A stretch of 64,000 nt of DNA from Pseudomonadota bacterium (GCA_021793575.1 JAJYSM010000007.1:16884-80883), one strand, 5' to 3'; numbered from the stretch's first letter, positions 19,211 through 29,394 are shown. Notes: a model not told the origin generated them from the sequence alone. Translations and numbers: made by a program.

Positions 19211-19636
19211 CTAACCGCCGCTGCGCGCGGGTGCCGGAAACGCCTGCGGAATCACCCGCGGCAGCGCGGCGGCATTCTGCTCGCGCTGCAGCAGATCCCG
19301 CTGGCGCGCGCGCGCCTGGGCCTGCCGCGCCTGATCGGCCTGTCGGGACTGCTGCACGGCCTGCGGGTTGCCCGCAAACGGGCGTTGCGCGGTGCTCGAG
19401 ACGTCCTGCTGCAATTGCTGCTGCAGCTGGCTCTGCTGCATCTGATCGCGCAGTTGCTGCTGTTGCACGGTCTGCTGGAACTGCTGGGCCGGCGACGGCG
19501 ATGGCTGCAGGATCACCACCGGCGCCGGGGGCGGCGTCTGCCACGCGCTGGCGAGGCCGATCGGAGCCAGGGTCAGCACCACCTCCAGCAGGACGTGGCG
19601 GAGGGCGACGGACGTGCGGCGAGATGAAATGGTCAT
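19211..19636 (-). CDS. Gln-rich secreted protein of unknown function
   Basis: A 141-residue protein with an N-terminal signal-like segment (about 12-32, ending GLASAWQ), then a Pro/Gln-rich region (VVILQPSPSPAQQFQQ) and a long glutamine- and arginine-rich helix-forming stretch (QQQQLRDQMQQSQLQQQLQQ) likely to form a coiled coil, ending in a Pro-rich tail. I do not recognise a family. Its strand is supported by the signal peptide, ATG start and amino-acid pattern; frames on the other strand lack these features. Periplasmic location is inferred. It is divergent from the phosphodiesterase gene with only 47 bp between starts. Confidence 0.65.
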   Translation of the reverse strand: MTISSRRTSVALRHVLLEVVLTLAPIGLASAWQTPPPAPVVILQPSPSPAQQFQQTVQQQQLRDQMQQSQLQQQLQQDVSSTAQRPFAGNPQAVQQSRQADQARQAQARARQRDLLQREQNAAALPRVIPQAFPAPARSGG

Positions 19637-19683
19637 GACAACAGGCGATCATGCGGGGATTGCCGGATCGTACGAGCCCAATC

Positions 19684-20952
19684 ATGAAAATCCTGTTCCG
19701 CCTGCTGCTTGGATCCCTGCTGGCGCTGGGCGCCGGCTGCGCCACCCGGCCCACGGCCAGCGCCGCAAGCACCATCGACACGCATGCGCCGGCGCCGTTG
19801 CTGCTGATCTCGATCGACGCCTACCGCTACGACTACATCGACCGCGGCCTCAGCCCCACGCTGGCGATGCTGGCCCGTACCGGCGTGCAGGCGGCGTCGA
19901 TGCAGCCGGCGTTTCCGTCGCTGACGTTCCCGAACCACTACACCATCGTCACAGGTCTGCGGCCCGATCACCACGGCATCGTCAGCAACACCATGTTCGA
20001 TCCGCGGCTGGGCAAGTTTTCGCTGGGCGACCGCCAGGCGGTCAGCGACGGCCGCTGGTGGGACGAGGCCACGCCGATCTGGGAAACCGCCGACCGGCAC
20101 GGCCTGCGCACCGCGACGATGTTCTGGCCCGGCTCGGAGGCGGACATCCACGGCCGGCATCCCGACTACTGGCTGCCGTACGACGGCAGGCTCAGCGCCG
20201 ACCAGCGCGTGGATCAGGTGCTGGCGTGGCTGGATCTGCCGCCTGGCCAGCGCCCGACGTTTCTCACTCTGTATTTCGATGCAGTCGATCATGCCGGCCA
20301 CGAGTACGGCCCGGACACCCCGCAGCTGGATGATGCGCTGCGCGCCACCGACGCGGCGCTGGCGCGGCTGGTGCGCGGGCTGCGGCAGCGTGGCCTGTTC
20401 GCCAGGATGAATCTGATCGTGCTGGCCGATCACGGCATGGCCAGCGTGCCGCTCGCGCACAGCGTGCTGATCGACCGGCTGATTCCGCTCGACCGGCTGC
20501 GCACGGTGGGCCTGGGCGTGCTGGCCGGCTTCGATCCGAAGTCCGGCAGCGCCGCCGACCGCGCCCACTTCGCCGCGATCGAGCAGCAGCTCGAACAGCC
20601 GCAGCAGCACATGCAGTGCTGGGACAAGACGCAGGTGCCGGCGCGCTTCGACTACGGCCACAATCCGCGCGTGCCGCAGCTGCTGTGCCTGGCCGATGTC
20701 GGCTGGCGTATCACCACCAGCGACTACCGCGGCCACCTCAGCGTGGGCGAGCACGGCTACGATAATGCCGACCCGCGCATGCAGGCGCTGTTCGTGGCGC
20801 ACGGCCCGGCGTTCCGGGTGGACGCGAAGGTCAAGGCGTTCCCGAATGTGGACGTCTATCCATTGATGGCCCATCTGCTCGATATTCCCGCGCAGCCCAA
20901 CGACGGCAGCTACGACGCCGTGAAAGACATGCTCAAGCCCGCCGCGCGCTGA
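19684..20952 (+). CDS. NPP-type ectonucleotide pyrophosphatase/phosphodiesterase lipoprotein
   Basis: A 422-residue alkaline-phosphatase-superfamily hydrolase. The N-terminus MKILFRLLLGSLLALGAGC is a lipoprotein signal with lipobox LGAGC. Metal and catalytic motifs are in order: SIDAYRYDYI (first Asp), the Thr nucleophile in FPSLTFPNHYT, VDHAGHEYGPD, ADHGM and GEHGYDN. The family cleaves nucleotide pyrophosphate or phosphodiester bonds in the periplasm or at the surface. The substrate is unknown. ATG at 19684 is chosen because it directly opens the lipoprotein signal. The gene converges with the MFS gene that follows. Confidence 0.92.
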   Translation: MKILFRLLLGSLLALGAGCATRPTASAASTIDTHAPAPLLLISIDAYRYDYIDRGLSPTLAMLARTGVQAASMQPAFPSLTFPNHYTIVTGLRPDHHGIVSNTMFDPRLGKFSLGDRQAVSDGRWWDEATPIWETADRHGLRTATMFWPGSEADIHGRHPDYWLPYDGRLSADQRVDQVLAWLDLPPGQRPTFLTLYFDAVDHAGHEYGPDTPQLDDALRATDAALARLVRGLRQRGLFARMNLIVLADHGMASVPLAHSVLIDRLIPLDRLRTVGLGVLAGFDPKSGSAADRAHFAAIEQQLEQPQQHMQCWDKTQVPARFDYGHNPRVPQLLCLADVGWRITTSDYRGHLSVGEHGYDNADPRMQALFVAHGPAFRVDAKVKAFPNVDVYPLMAHLLDIPAQPNDGSYDAVKDMLKPAAR

Positions 20953-20969
20953 GCGGCGCAAGCCCGGCC

Positions 20970-22214
20970 TCACGGCATCGCCGGCTCGGTGCCGGGCGAC
21001 GGCGGGCCGGCCAGCGGCGCCAGCCGGTACAGTTTCCATGCGACCAGCAGGCCGGCCAGCACCAGCGTGCCGACGAAGGCGGCCACGCCGGGCCAGCCGC
21101 GCGCGGCGTAGCACAGCCCGCCGACATAGCCGGCCACGCTGGAGCCCATGTAATAGCTGAAGAGATAGGCCGAAGCGGCCTGCGCCCTGGCCGCGCCGGC
21201 GCGTCGGCCGACCCAGCTGCTGGCGATGGAATGGCCACCGAAAAAGCCGAAGGTGATCGCCACCAAACCCAGCAGGATCAGCGCCAGCGGCCGGGCCAGC
21301 GTCAGCAGCACGCCGCCCAGCATCAGCGCGAACGCCGTCCACAGCACCTTGCGCCGCCCCAGCCGGCCCGCCAGGTGCCCCATCCAGGCCGAGCTGAAGG
21401 TGCCGACCAGGTAGATGCCGAAGATCAGCCCCACCGCCATCTGGCTCAGCCCGTACGGCGGCGCCAGCAGCCGGTAGCCGAGATAGTTGTAGACGGTGAC
21501 GAACGCGCCGAGCAGCAGGAAGCCCTGCAGGAACAGCCATGGCAGGCAGGCATCGCGGAACATCCCGGTGAAGCGCCCGAACAGCGCGCGCGGTCGCAGC
21601 GGTTGCGCCACGAAATGCCGCGACGGCGGCAGGCTGCGCCAGAAGATGCCGGCGCACAGCAGGCCGATCAGCGCGACCGCCGCCACCCCGATGCGCCAGC
21701 CGAAAACATCCGCCAGCACCCCGGTGATCAACCGCCCGCTCATGCCGCCCACCGCGCTGCCGCTGATGTACAGCCCCATGCCCAGCCCGATCGACTCGGC
21801 ATCCATCTCCTCGCTGAGGTAGGTCATCGCCACCGCCGGCAGGCCGCTCAGGCTCAGCCCGAGCAGCGCGCGCAGCAGCAACAACAGGTGCCAGCCCGGC
21901 GCCAGCGCGGTCAGCAGCACCAGCAGCGCCGAGGCCAGCAGCGAGCCGGTCATCATCGACTTGCGCCCCCATGCATCGGACAGCGCGCCGGCAAACAGCA
22001 ACGCCAGCGCCAGCACGCCGGTGGTCAGCGACAGCGACAGCGCGCTGGTCGCTGCGCTCACGCCGTAGTCGCGGCTGAACTCCGGCATCAGCGGCTGCAC
22101 GCAGTACAGCAGGCCGAAGGTGGCAAAGCCCGCCGCGAACAGCGCCAGGTTGGTGCGCCGGAACGCCGGCGTGCCGTGATGGATGGTCGCTGCGGGAGTC
22201 GCTGTGATCCGCAT
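20970..22214 (-). CDS. MFS transporter, YnfM-like
   Basis: A 414-residue major facilitator with twelve predicted helices. The opening FAAGFATFGLLYCVQPLMPEF and the loop GALSDAWGRKSMM resemble the YnfM/NepI drug-exporter subgroup, and the central loop is short and basic. The substrate is unknown. ATG at 22214 is used; TTG at 22226 would add four residues. It ends 18 nt from the convergent phosphodiesterase stop and lies about 70 bp downstream of the next minus-strand transporter gene, so the two could share a transcript. Confidence 0.85.
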   Translation of the reverse strand: MRITATPAATIHHGTPAFRRTNLALFAAGFATFGLLYCVQPLMPEFSRDYGVSAATSALSLSLTTGVLALALLFAGALSDAWGRKSMMTGSLLASALLVLLTALAPGWHLLLLLRALLGLSLSGLPAVAMTYLSEEMDAESIGLGMGLYISGSAVGGMSGRLITGVLADVFGWRIGVAAVALIGLLCAGIFWRSLPPSRHFVAQPLRPRALFGRFTGMFRDACLPWLFLQGFLLLGAFVTVYNYLGYRLLAPPYGLSQMAVGLIFGIYLVGTFSSAWMGHLAGRLGRRKVLWTAFALMLGGVLLTLARPLALILLGLVAITFGFFGGHSIASSWVGRRAGAARAQAASAYLFSYYMGSSVAGYVGGLCYAARGWPGVAAFVGTLVLAGLLVAWKLYRLAPLAGPPSPGTEPAMP

Positions 22215-22286
22215 CCGCTTGCTCAACAGTCCCTGCCACGGCGACCGGGCCGGGCGCGCTGAGGCGCATGATAAGCCGTGACCGGC

Positions 22287-23318
22287 TCACGCACTGCGGT
22301 CGCCCCGCAGCGCGCGCAGCTGGTCATCGTGGCCGGCCGCGCCGCGGCCGCTGACCCAGCCGAACAGCGCGATGCCCAGCACGATCGCCAGCGCGCCGAA
22401 CGCGGCGTAGCCGTGCGGCCAGGACTCGCCCAGAAACAGCACACCGAGCACGCTGGCAAACAGCAGCTCGGCGGCCTGCATCGCCTCCACCGCCGCCAGC
22501 GCGCCGGGCTCGCGCCGCACCATGTCGGTGGCGCGGAAAAACATCACCGTGGCGATGGTGCCCGACGACAGCGCCACGCCGGCGGCCAGCAGCATCTCGC
22601 GCAGGTTCGGCGGCCCGATCGTGCGCCAGGCGATCAGCGCGAACAGCAGCCACAGCGGCCAGCTGCACAGCGTCATGCCAAACACCCGCTGCACCGCATT
22701 GAGCCGTGGCGGGCCACGCTGCGCGCCGGCCTGCTCCGCGGCGGCCTGCACCGCTTCAGTCTGTTCGAGATGCAGCAGCAGGCCGCGATTGCCCAGCGGG
22801 TAGGCGAACGCCGCCAGCGCCACCGCGCCCACCGCCAGCCAGTCGCCCGGCCGCAGCCGGCCGTGCGCGTGGCCCCACTGCAGGGTGAACACGCCGGCCA
22901 CGATCAACGCGCCGATCGCCAGGCTGCCCCACGCCAGCCGCCGCCGCTCGTCGCGGTACAGCAGCGGCGCCAGCAGCGGGCCGGCCAGCACGGTGATCTG
23001 GAAACTGCCGGCGACCAGCCACGACGGGCCGCTGCTGGCGGCCCAGGTCAGCGGAATGCCGAACAGCACGAAACCCACGCTGCTCCACCCCAGCCACGGG
23101 CGCGGATGGCAGCGCAGCGCCTGCGGCAAGCCGCCCAGCCCGCCCTGCCACGGCAGCACCAGCGCCAGCAGCGGCAGCGTGAACAAGTAGCGCAGGATCA
23201 CCGCCCACTGCCAGTGGCCGCCGCCAGCCACCAGACTGCGGTTGAGCACGTAGGTCAGGGTGAAGAACAGCGCGGAGCACAGCGCCAGGACAACGGCAGC
23301 AAGCGACGACGGGCGCAT
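22287..23318 (-). CDS. DMT-superfamily transporter, multidrug efflux type (PF13536-like)
   Basis: A 343-residue membrane protein with about ten hydrophobic segments, as in two EamA halves. The N-terminal part (ALFFTLTYVLNRSLVAGGGHWQW) and GIPLTWAASSGPSWLVAGSFQ resemble the family annotated as multidrug resistance efflux transporter. The second half contains ALAAVEAMQAAELLFASVLGVLFLGES, the usual helix before the last hairpin. Substrate unknown. ATG at 23318 is chosen over the longer frame because it opens the first membrane segment. Confidence 0.8.
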   Translation of the reverse strand: MRPSSLAAVVLALCSALFFTLTYVLNRSLVAGGGHWQWAVILRYLFTLPLLALVLPWQGGLGGLPQALRCHPRPWLGWSSVGFVLFGIPLTWAASSGPSWLVAGSFQITVLAGPLLAPLLYRDERRRLAWGSLAIGALIVAGVFTLQWGHAHGRLRPGDWLAVGAVALAAFAYPLGNRGLLLHLEQTEAVQAAAEQAGAQRGPPRLNAVQRVFGMTLCSWPLWLLFALIAWRTIGPPNLREMLLAAGVALSSGTIATVMFFRATDMVRREPGALAAVEAMQAAELLFASVLGVLFLGESWPHGYAAFGALAIVLGIALFGWVSGRGAAGHDDQLRALRGDRSA

Positions 23319-23400
23319 GGAACATCCGGAAGGGAAACACGCGCCCGCAGTGTGGCAAATCGGCCGGCGCTTGCGTAGCGCCGGCCGGGCCGCGCGACGC

Positions 23401-23577
23401 TCAGTCGTCGTCGCGCCAGTGGCCGCGCACCCACACATGCGGCGGGCCCCAGTAGCCCGGCACCCAGACGTGGGCGCGGTAGCCGCCGCGCGCCGGCACC
23501 ACCACGCAGCCGCTGAGGATCAGGCTGCCGGCGAGCACGGCGGCGGCGACCAGGCAGGTCGAGAGGAAACGGCGCAT
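23401..23577 (-). CDS. Small YXWGPP-type lipoprotein
   Basis: A 58-residue lipoprotein. MRRFLSTCLVAAAVLAGSL leads to lipobox LSGC; the mature part contains AHVWVPGYWGPPHVWVRGHWRDDD, the aromatic W-x-P-G-Y/H-W repeat seen in small envelope proteins of Proteobacteria annotated as YXWGXW repeat proteins. The function is unknown. ATG at 23577 is the only start that places the lipobox correctly; the upstream extension is rejected. Confidence 0.75.
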   Translation of the reverse strand: MRRFLSTCLVAAAVLAGSLILSGCVVVPARGGYRAHVWVPGYWGPPHVWVRGHWRDDD

Positions 23578-23697
23578 ACGGCACTCCGGGTGTGGGGGAT
23601 GTGCCGCTGTCAACGCGGTGGCCGGCGCGGCCGATGACCGATCCGGCGGCGGCTCGATGGCTGGCGTTCATGCAGCCGCCGCGCCGATGCACCGCGG

Positions 23698-25065
23698 TCA
23701 GGCGCTCAACGCACTCACCGTGGCCCGATAGCGCGCGGCGATGCGCGCCTCGTCGTGATGATGAAAGTCGCGCACCACCCAGCGCCCGCCGCACATCACG
23801 TCGCGCACCAGCGGCGCGTTGCCGGCGAACACGAAACTGTCGAGCAGCGCCGTGCGATCGCGGGCGGCCAGCAGCGGCGAACTGTCGTCCAGCACGATCA
23901 GGTCGGCGCGGGCGCCGTGGCGCAGCGCACCGACCGGCAGACCGGAAGCCTGCGCGCCGCCGCGCAGTGCCGCGCGCCACAGCGTGTCGCCCACGCTGAC
24001 CGAGGGTACACGGGCCGCGATGTTGCGGTGGCCGCTGCGCAGCCGCTGGCCGTATTCCAGCCAGCGCAACTCTTCCACCGGCGAGATCGAGATGTGCGAG
24101 TCCGAGCCGATGCCGAGCACGCCGCTCGCATCGAGATACTCATCCAGCGGAAACAGGCCGTCGCCCAGGTTCGCCTCGGTGGTGGGGCACAGGCCAGCCA
24201 CCGCGCCGCTGCGCGCGAGCTGCGCCATCTCAGCCGCGGTCAGATGGGTGGCGTGCACCAGGCACCAGCGCGGATCGACCTCGGCGTTGGCGAACAGCCA
24301 CTCCACCGGCCGCACGCCGCGGCTGGCGAGGCAGTCCTGCACTTCGCCGATCTGCTCGGCGATGTGGATGTGGACCGGCCCGTTCTGCGCCGCCTCGCTG
24401 GCCAGCACCTCGCGCAGCGCGGCCTGCGGCACCGCCCGCAGCGAGTGCAGCGCGATGCCCACGCGCATGTCGCTGCCTTCGTGCCGGCGCAGCAATTCCA
24501 GCAGTCGCAGATAACCGTCCACATCGTGGCCGAAGCGACGCTGGCGCGCGCTCAGCGCACGGCCGTCGAAGCCGCCGCTCATATACAGCACCGGCAGCAG
24601 GGTCAGCGCGATGCCGGCCTCGCGCGCGGCCTCGATCAGCGCCAGCGACATCGCCTCGGGCTGGGCGTAGGGCGTGCCGTCGGGCTGATGGTGCAGGTAA
24701 TGGAATTCGCAGACCTGGGTGTAGCCGGCCTTGAGCATCTCCACGTAGACCTGGGCGGCGATCGCGCGCAGTTCGTCCGGCCCGATCGCGGCGGCGAATG
24801 CGTACATCGTTTCGCGCCAGCTCCAGAAGCTGTCCTCGCTTTTCCCCCGGCGTTCGGCCAGGCCCGCCATCGCGCGCTGGAAGGCGTGCGAATGCAGGTT
24901 TGGCATGCCCGGCAGCACCCATGCGCCGAGCGCCTCGGCGGCACCGTCCAACGGTTCGACCAGCCGCCCGTGCGCGTCCACGCCGAGCGCTGCGCCGGCC
25001 TGCCAGCCGTCGCTGCGCCAGCACTGGCTGGCCGTGTAGCCGCGCACGTCCGCGATCTTGCTCAT
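23698..25065 (-). CDS. hutF: Formimidoylglutamate deiminase
   Basis: A 455-residue amidohydrolase of the HutF family, which converts N-formimino-L-glutamate to N-formyl-L-glutamate in histidine breakdown. Metal site motifs are HSHAFQRAMAG, the EFHYLHH region, HIHIAEQ, VHATHL and GSDSHIS; SFWSWRETMY is characteristic of HutF. ATG at 25065 has an AGGGAG ribosome site. The imidazolonepropionase gene lies 3 kb away on the other strand, while hutH, hutU and hutG are not in the window. The divergent neighbour is the GNAT-nitrilase gene, 91 bp away. Confidence 0.94.
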   Translation of the reverse strand: MSKIADVRGYTASQCWRSDGWQAGAALGVDAHGRLVEPLDGAAEALGAWVLPGMPNLHSHAFQRAMAGLAERRGKSEDSFWSWRETMYAFAAAIGPDELRAIAAQVYVEMLKAGYTQVCEFHYLHHQPDGTPYAQPEAMSLALIEAAREAGIALTLLPVLYMSGGFDGRALSARQRRFGHDVDGYLRLLELLRRHEGSDMRVGIALHSLRAVPQAALREVLASEAAQNGPVHIHIAEQIGEVQDCLASRGVRPVEWLFANAEVDPRWCLVHATHLTAAEMAQLARSGAVAGLCPTTEANLGDGLFPLDEYLDASGVLGIGSDSHISISPVEELRWLEYGQRLRSGHRNIAARVPSVSVGDTLWRAALRGGAQASGLPVGALRHGARADLIVLDDSSPLLAARDRTALLDSFVFAGNAPLVRDVMCGGRWVVRDFHHHDEARIAARYRATVSALSA

Positions 25066-25156
25066 CCGTTCCGCTCCCTGCCGATAGGGCGCAGTGTAAC
25101 CGCGCCGATGACATCGCCTTCACCTGGCCCTGCAGCCCGCTGGGGATAATCAGGAC

Positions 25157-26722
25157 ATGGCAAAGAAAACGAACGAGCACACGGCCAAGCTGCTGCTGCG
25201 GCTGGCCACGCCGGCCGACGTGCCGGCCCTGGTGGAGCTGACCGGGCGCATCTATACGCCGCAGTGGGGCCATTCGGCCGAGATGATCGGCTCGCAGCAG
25301 ACGCACTTCCCCGAAGGCCAGTTCGTGGTCGAGTACGAAGGCGAGCTGGTCGGCTACTGCGCCACCTTCCGCACCGACGAGGCCACCGCGCTGGCGCCGC
25401 ACACCTGGATGCAGATCACCGGCGGCGGCATGGCCTCGCGCCACAAGCCGGACGGCAACTGGCTGTACGGCATGGAGGTGGTGGTGCACCCGGACTACCG
25501 CGGCATGCGCATCGGCCAGCGGCTGTACCAGGCGCGCAAGCGGCTGTGCACCGACCTGAAGCTGCGCGGCATCGTGTTCGGCGGCCGCGTGCCGGGGCTG
25601 GCCAAAAACATGGTGCGCTACGGCAGCGCCGCCGCCTACGTGCAGGCGGTGGTCGAAGGCAAGCGGCGCGACCCCACGCTGAGCTTCCAGCTGTCCAACG
25701 ATTTCGAGGTGATCGGACTGCTGCCGGCGTACGTGCCGTCCGACTACGACTCGCTCGGCCATGCGGTGCATCTGGTGTGGCGCAACCCGCGGCTGATGAA
25801 CCAGCCGGACACGCCGTCGATCCCGTCCACCCAGCGGCTGCCCGATTCGGTGCGGGTGGCCTCGGTGCAGTACCTGCAGCGGCGCATCGCTTCGTTCGAG
25901 GACTTCGCCACCCAGGTGGAATACTTCACCGACATCGCCGCCGACTACAGCGCCGACTTCGTCACCTTTCCCGAGCTGATCACGCTGCAGCTGCTGTCGA
26001 TCGAGAACACCGAGCTGTCGCCGGTGGAGTCGATCCGCAAGCTGAGCCACTACACGCCGCAGGTGAAGGAGCTTTTCAGCCGTCTGGCCGTCCATTACAA
26101 CATCAACATCATCGCCGGCACGCACCCCACCGAACAGGCCAACGGCGACATCCACAACGTCTGCTACGTGTGCCTGCGCGACGGCTCGATCCACGAGCGC
26201 GAGAAGCTGCACCCCACGCCGAGCGAGCGCAACGTGTGGAACATCACCGGCGGCGACAGCGCGGCCACCGTGCAGACCGACTGCGGCCCGATCGGCGTGA
26301 TGATCTGCTACGACGCGGAGTTTCCCGAAGTGGCGCGCCACCTCACCGACCAGGGCGCGCTGATCCTGTTCGTGCCGTTCTGCACCGACGTGCGCGAAGG
26401 CTACCTGCGCGTGCGCTACTGCTCGCAGGCGCGGGCGATCGAGAACCAGTGCTATGTGGTGCTCTCGGGCAACGTGGGCAACCTGCCCGGCGTCAACAAT
26501 TTCGACATCCAGTACGGCCAGAGCTGCATCCTCACACCCAGCGATTTTCCGTTCGCGCGCGACGGCATCGCGGCCGACTCCACGCCGAACATCGAGACCG
26601 TGCTGTTCGCCGACCTGCGGCTGGAAAGCCTGGCCCGCGCGCGCAACGCCGGCGCGGTGCAAAATCTGAAGGATCGCCGCTTCGACCTGTACGAGACGCG
26701 CTGGCACCCGCAGCCGCGCTAA
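25157..26722 (+). CDS. GNAT acetyltransferase / carbon-nitrogen hydrolase fusion
   Basis: A 521-residue two-domain enzyme. Residues 10-210 form a GNAT acyltransferase domain (VVVHPDYRGMRIGQRLYQAR carries the acetyl-CoA loop). Residues 230-515 form a nitrilase-superfamily domain with catalytic Glu in VTFPELITL, Lys in REKLHPTPSE and Cys in GVMICYDAEFPE. The fusion family is widespread (B. subtilis YhcX is of this type), but the substrate is unsettled. The gene sits between hutF and a chloride channel gene and is divergent from hutF, so a link to nitrogen metabolism is possible but not shown. Confidence 0.92.
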   Translation: MAKKTNEHTAKLLLRLATPADVPALVELTGRIYTPQWGHSAEMIGSQQTHFPEGQFVVEYEGELVGYCATFRTDEATALAPHTWMQITGGGMASRHKPDGNWLYGMEVVVHPDYRGMRIGQRLYQARKRLCTDLKLRGIVFGGRVPGLAKNMVRYGSAAAYVQAVVEGKRRDPTLSFQLSNDFEVIGLLPAYVPSDYDSLGHAVHLVWRNPRLMNQPDTPSIPSTQRLPDSVRVASVQYLQRRIASFEDFATQVEYFTDIAADYSADFVTFPELITLQLLSIENTELSPVESIRKLSHYTPQVKELFSRLAVHYNINIIAGTHPTEQANGDIHNVCYVCLRDGSIHEREKLHPTPSERNVWNITGGDSAATVQTDCGPIGVMICYDAEFPEVARHLTDQGALILFVPFCTDVREGYLRVRYCSQARAIENQCYVVLSGNVGNLPGVNNFDIQYGQSCILTPSDFPFARDGIAADSTPNIETVLFADLRLESLARARNAGAVQNLKDRRFDLYETRWHPQPR

Positions 26723-26753
26723 GAGCGCGCGGGCGGTCTGCCATAATTCCGTG

Positions 26754-28139
26754 ATGAACCCACCGACAGAGCCGCCACCGCCATCATCACGCTCGCGGCT
26801 GCAGGCCATGCTCGGGCACGAATTCTTTGCCGTGCATCAGTGGAAGCGGCGCCTTGCCTTGTGGATCGGCGCCCTGCTGGTGGCGCTGGCAGCCATCGTG
26901 TTCGCCAAGGCCAGCGACTGGTCGTACCACCTTTTCCAGCGGATGCTCGGTTACGGCATCTGGATTCCGCTGATCGTCACGCCGATCGTGTTCGGCCTGC
27001 TGGCGTGGGTGACCGAAGGCAGGCTGCGCGCCACCCGCGGCAGCGGCATCCCGCAGGTGATCGCCACCCTGCACATCGAGGACGAGGGTTTTCGCGCGCG
27101 CATGCTGGCGATGCCGATCGCGCTGGGCAAGATGCTGCTGACCCTGATTGCATTGGCGGTGGGCGCCTCGATCGGGCGCGAAGGGCCGACCGTGCACGTG
27201 GGTGCGGGGCTGTTCTATTCGCTCGGCCGGCGCTTCGGCTTCGACGATCCCAAGGCCGCCTCGCGCTTCATCCTCGCCGGCGGCGCCTGCGGCATCGCGG
27301 CGGCGTTCAACACGCCGCTGGCCGGGGTGGTGTTCGCGATCGAGGAACTGGCCGGCACCTTCGAGCATCGTTTTAGCGGCCTGTTGCTGACCGCGGTGAT
27401 CGTGGGCGGCGTGGTCTCGTTGGGCATCATGGGCAACTACGCGTATTTCGGCACCGTGCTGACCAACCTGCCGCTGGGTCATGCATGGCTGGCGGTGCTG
27501 CTGTGCGGCGTGATCTGCGGCCTGCTCGGCGGTCTGTTCGCGCGGCTGATCCTGCTCAGCCGCAGCGGTCCGCTGGCAGCGATCGGGCGCCTGCGTGCCC
27601 GCGCGCCGGTGCTGTTTGCCGGCGGCTGCGGGCTGGCGCTGGCGCTGCTCGGCGTGTACACCCACAACGCCGTGTACGGCACCGGCTACGACCAGGCGCG
27701 CGCGTTCGTGCAGCAGGCGGCGGTTACGCCGGGCGAGGGTTTCGGCTTCGCCAAGCTGCTGGCCAACGTGGTGTCGTACTGGGCCGGCATCCCCGGTGGC
27801 ATTTTTTCGCCGGCGCTGGCCGTGGGTGCGGGGCTTGGCCACAACATCGCGCATTTCCTGCCCGGCGTGCCGCCCGCCGCGGTGGTGTTGCTGGGCATGA
27901 GTGCGTATCTGTCCGGCGTCACCGGCGCGCCGCTGACCTCGGCGGTGATCGCGATGGAGCTGAGCAACAACCAGACCATGGTGATCCCGATCATGGCCGC
28001 CTGCCTGCTGGCCCGCGCCGCCGCCACGATCTTCAGCCCGACTCCGGTGTACAAGGAATTCGCCGAGCGCATGGTGCAGGAGTTCGAGCGGCAGCGGTCG
28101 CATCCCGCGCCGGCGAATGCAACGATCGACAAGCCATGA
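26754..28139 (+). CDS. ClC-family chloride channel or H+/Cl- antiporter
   Basis: A 461-residue membrane protein with the ClC selectivity motifs: GSGIPQV (first anion site), [10 protein letters not shown] (carrying the gating glutamate) and [13 protein letters not shown]; the last helices hold the position of the conserved tyrosine. The gating Glu is present. Whether it is a channel or an exchanger needs the internal proton glutamate, which cannot be fixed by eye. ATG at 26754 follows an in-frame GTG at 26751. It ends 25 nt before hutI, so the two may be co-transcribed. Confidence 0.92.
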   Translation: MNPPTEPPPPSSRSRLQAMLGHEFFAVHQWKRRLALWIGALLVALAAIVFAKASDWSYHLFQRMLGYGIWIPLIVTPIVFGLLAWVTEGRLRATRGSGIPQVIATLHIEDEGFRARMLAMPIALGKMLLTLIALAVGASIGREGPTVHVGAGLFYSLGRRFGFDDPKAASRFILAGGACGIAAAFNTPLAGVVFAIEELAGTFEHRFSGLLLTAVIVGGVVSLGIMGNYAYFGTVLTNLPLGHAWLAVLLCGVICGLLGGLFARLILLSRSGPLAAIGRLRARAPVLFAGGCGLALALLGVYTHNAVYGTGYDQARAFVQQAAVTPGEGFGFAKLLANVVSYWAGIPGGIFSPALAVGAGLGHNIAHFLPGVPPAAVVLLGMSAYLSGVTGAPLTSAVIAMELSNNQTMVIPIMAACLLARAAATIFSPTPVYKEFAERMVQEFERQRSHPAPANATIDKP

Positions 28140-28164
28140 CGCCCCTGCAGGAGCAAGCACACGC

Positions 28165-29394
28165 ATGAACGAATCACGCTGGGATCGGCTGCTGCTGAAT
28201 GCCACGCTGGCGACGTTTGCCGGCGACGCGCCGTATGGCCTGATCGAGCACGGCGCGATCGCGCTGCATCGCGGGCGCATCGCCTGGCTGGGCCGGATGG
28301 ACGCGCTGCCGGCGGCGCCCGACGCGCTGGCCGCCGCGGTGGTCTCGCTGGATGGCGCGCTGCTCACGCCGGGGCTGATCGACTGCCATACCCATCTGGT
28401 GTTCGGCGGCGATCGCGCGCAGGAGTTCGACCTGCGCCTCAACGGCGCCAGCTACACGGACATCGCGCACGCCGGCGGCGGCATCGTCAGCACGGTGCAG
28501 GCCACCCGCGCTGCAACGGAGGATCAGCTCTACGCGCAGTCGCTGCCGCGCGCGCAGGCGCTGCACCGCGACGGCGTGACCACGCTGGAGATCAAGTCCG
28601 GCTACGGGCTGAGCCTGGACAGCGAGCGACGCATGCTGCGGGTGGCGCGACGGCTCGGCCGCGAGCTGGGCATCAGCGTGCGCACCAGCTTTCTCGGCCT
28701 GCATGCGCTGCCGCCGGAATACCGCGATCGGCGCGACGATTACGTCGCGCTGGTGTGCGACGAGATGCTGCCCGCGCTCGCCGCCGAAGGCCTGGTGGAC
28801 GCGGTGGATGCGTTTTGCGAGGGCATCGGTTTCAGCCCGGCGGAAACACGCCGCCTGTTCGAGCGCGCGCAGGCGCTGGGCCTGCCGGTGAAGCTGCACG
28901 CCGAGCAGCTGTCCGACCAGTGCGGCGCCGCGCTGGTGGCCGAGTACGGCGGGCTGTCGGCCGATCATCTGGAACACCTGAGCGAATCCGGCGTGCGCGC
29001 GATGGCCGCCGCCGGCACCGTGGCGGTGCTGCTGCCCGGCGCGTTCTACGCGCTGCGCGAAACGCGGCTACCGCCCATCGATGCGCTGCGCGCACAGCGC
29101 GTGCCAATGGCGGTGGCCAGCGACTGCAACCCCGGCACCTCGCCGCTGCTGTCGCTGCGGCTGGCCGCCGGCATGGCCTGCACGCTGTTTCGGCTGACGC
29201 CGGAGGAAGCGCTGCGCGGCGTCACCGTCCATGCGGCACGCGCGCTGGGGCTGGCCGATCGCGGCACGCTGGCGCCGGGCCAGCGCGCCGACCTGGTGGC
29301 GTGGAATGTGCGCGCGCCGGCCGAACTCTGCTACTGGATTGGCGGCGAGCTGGTGCGCGAGGTGTGGATCGGCGGCGAGTCAGCGCCGGCGTGA
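28165..29394 (+). CDS. hutI: Imidazolonepropionase
   Basis: A 409-residue metal-dependent amidohydrolase that opens 4-imidazolone-5-propanoate to N-formimino-L-glutamate, the substrate of HutF. Motifs are [39 protein letters not shown], and [10 protein letters not shown] for the last metal ligand. ATG at 28165 has GGAG 12 nt upstream. The 3' end overlaps the convergent lpxK gene by 15 nt. With hutF on the opposite strand it supports the formylglutamate branch of histidine use, with the first steps encoded elsewhere. Confidence 0.95.
   Translation: MNESRWDRLLLNATLATFAGDAPYGLIEHGAIALHRGRIAWLGRMDALPAAPDALAAAVVSLDGALLTPGLIDCHTHLVFGGDRAQEFDLRLNGASYTDIAHAGGGIVSTVQATRAATEDQLYAQSLPRAQALHRDGVTTLEIKSGYGLSLDSERRMLRVARRLGRELGISVRTSFLGLHALPPEYRDRRDDYVALVCDEMLPALAAEGLVDAVDAFCEGIGFSPAETRRLFERAQALGLPVKLHAEQLSDQCGAALVAEYGGLSADHLEHLSESGVRAMAAAGTVAVLLPGAFYALRETRLPPIDALRAQRVPMAVASDCNPGTSPLLSLRLAAGMACTLFRLTPEEALRGVTVHAARALGLADRGTLAPGQRADLVAWNVRAPAELCYWIGGELVREVWIGGESAPA

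Noticed and set aside
24230..26809. 859-residue minus-strand frame across hutF and the GNAT-nitrilase
   Set aside because: Spans two real genes on different strands and has no recognisable domain.
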